Of a stretch of 6,663 bases of DNA, positions 5,795 to 6,663 are shown piece after piece; the stretch's first letter is position 1; the number at the start of each line of letters is the position of its first letter. The stretch is from Lachnospiraceae bacterium (GTDB lineage: Bacteria > Bacillota > Clostridia > Lachnospirales > Lachnospiraceae), in NCBI GenBank assembly GCA_900772675.1, contig CAAGRM010000230.1, positions 1-6,663 of the forward strand. The letters are read 5' to 3'. The notes under the pieces are model-generated. The model did not search any database, was not told the origin of the DNA, and was given only the letters and a program-made list of their open reading frames with translations. The translations under genes and the position numbers were made by a program.

Positions 5795-6663
5795 TTATTT
5801 TTCCGTTTCTTTGTTTTCCTCTTTGTTTTCCATAAAACGCTCAATTGCCGCGTTCTGCAGCTTTCGCAGTTTATCCTCGAAATATGCATTAATTTCTGCA
5901 CCGATCAGCAGAATCCACATGCAGAAATACATCCAGATCATAATAAAGACGATCATCGTCAGGCTTCCGTACATATTCGTGGTTGCAAGAGAAATATCCA
6001 GATACACAGAAAATACAAGAGAAAAAACAGACCAGGCAAGGGATGAAATCATCGCTCCCGGGCACTGGCTTCTCCAGCTTGCTTTCCGGTTCGGAATACA
6101 TTTATAAAGGACCAAAAACAGAAGCATCAGCACACCGGTCGTGATCAGGGTACGCATTCCCATGATCGTGGAAGTAACCCGCGCCACCATCGGCAGGTGT
6201 TCCGTCAGCCTGCGCTGAATGCGCGTTCCAAATACCAGCAACACCAGACTGACAAGAAATGCCACAACAAAAATCAACGTATACGCCATGCCCCGCAGCC
6301 GGTTCACAATATAATTTCTGGTTTCTGTCACATGATAAATACTATTCAGCCCGTTTGTCAGAGCTGCAATCCCTTTCCCCGCAGACCACAGCGTGGTGAT
6401 GATCGTAATCGGCATGTAGGCAGCGGACTGGTAAAAGACTTCATTCACAATGCCGCCCACGTAGCTTTGAAACTCCGTGGGCAGCATGCGAATCAGAACA
6501 CTGTAGACATCGTCACGCGTAAGCGGCGTGTACTTGACCAGTGTAACAATTAAAAGTACAAACGGAATAAAAGAAAGAAGTATAAAGTATGCGCTCTGTG
6601 ATGCATACGCACCGACATGATCGTCGTTCAGACGCTTCATAAAACCGCGGATTGTTTTGATCA
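5795..6663 (-). CDS. YihY/virulence factor BrkB family membrane protein, 5'-partial
   Basis: A polytopic cytoplasmic-membrane protein of the YihY/BrkB family, whose biochemical function is not settled; older ribonuclease BN annotations of this family are known to be wrong. An ATG at 6640 is in frame, but the frame stays open to the window edge and encodes IKTIRGF before it, matching the usual N-terminus, so the true start lies outside. Counting from Met at 6640, likely membrane segments are about 17-36, 72-90, 117-138, 164-181, 195-214 and 224-247. Family signatures are SAYFILLSFIPFVLL, GKGIAALTNGLNSIYHV (88-104), CIPNRKASWR (181-190), PGAMISSLAWSVFS (194-207) and the YGSL...WMY...GAEINAYF stretch (224-253). 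The C-terminal tail is short, charged and probably cytoplasmic. No separate terminator lies between its stop and the pheS promoter, so its mRNA may end at the T-box terminator. Confidence 0.93.
   Translation of the reverse strand, partial: IKTIRGFMKRLNDDHVGAYASQSAYFILLSFIPFVLLIVTLVKYTPLTRDDVYSVLIRMLPTEFQSYVGGIVNEVFYQSAAYMPITIITTLWSAGKGIAALTNGLNSIYHVTETRNYIVNRLRGMAYTLIFVVAFLVSLVLLVFGTRIQRRLTEHLPMVARVTSTIMGMRTLITTGVLMLLFLVLYKCIPNRKASWRSQCPGAMISSLAWSVFSLVFSVYLDISLATTNMYGSLTMIVFIMIWMYFCMWILLIGAEINAYFEDKLRKLQNAAIERFMENKEENKETEK

Noticed and set aside
1..6663. Search for CRISPR arrays, tRNA or rRNA genes, insertion sequences, phage or defence genes
   Set aside because: None seen: no spaced repeat series, no tRNA-like fold apart from the T-box leader, no transposase-like frame, and all coding space is taken by five housekeeping-type genes.

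Overview
The window reads as a moderate-GC Firmicute of the class Clostridia, most probably Lachnospiraceae. This rests on the Firmicute-type PheS with a Cys-rich CxxCxGxGC segment, a T-box leader in front of pheS, strong AGGAGG-type ribosome binding sites, and a [4Fe-4S]-carrying aldo/keto reductase typical of gut anaerobes. The taxonomic call is inference from protein character; no search was run. Every supported gene lies on the minus strand, so the biological reading order is from high to low coordinates.

From the right edge leftwards: (1) a YihY/BrkB-family inner-membrane protein whose start lies beyond the window (5795-6663); (2) a near-consensus sigma-A promoter (5761-5789) and a long untranslated leader (about 5354-5754) holding a phenylalanine-specific T-box riboswitch with UUC specifier, T-box core, antiterminator and intrinsic terminator; (3) pheS (4307-5353) and pheT (1836-4280), the two subunits of phenylalanyl-tRNA synthetase; (4) a histidine-phosphatase-superfamily gene (1183-1830) starting 5 nt after the pheT stop; (5) a strong intrinsic terminator (1132-1174) closing the operon; (6) a candidate promoter (1071-1099), a doubled Shine-Dalgarno and an aldo/keto reductase with two Cys motifs for Fe-S clusters (14-985), cut off by the left edge.

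pheS, pheT and the phosphatase look like one transcription unit. When uncharged tRNA-Phe accumulates, the T-box should read through into both synthetase subunits and, because nothing separates it, the phosphatase as well. The aldo/keto reductase appears to be separately transcribed.

The first 13 bases match the end of an Illumina adapter, so the left edge is a sequencing or assembly artefact and the reductase is cut by the contig end, not by biology.

I see no new defence, mobile or biosynthetic system. The least ordinary part is the pheS leader: an exact 13-nt tandem duplication beside the T-box core that gives the stem III 5' strand two possible partners, a near-exact 11-nt-period tandem repeat at the predicted transcription start, and a perfect 17-bp inverted repeat that buries the terminator U-tract in a second hairpin before pheS. 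No tRNA, rRNA, CRISPR or insertion sequence was found.
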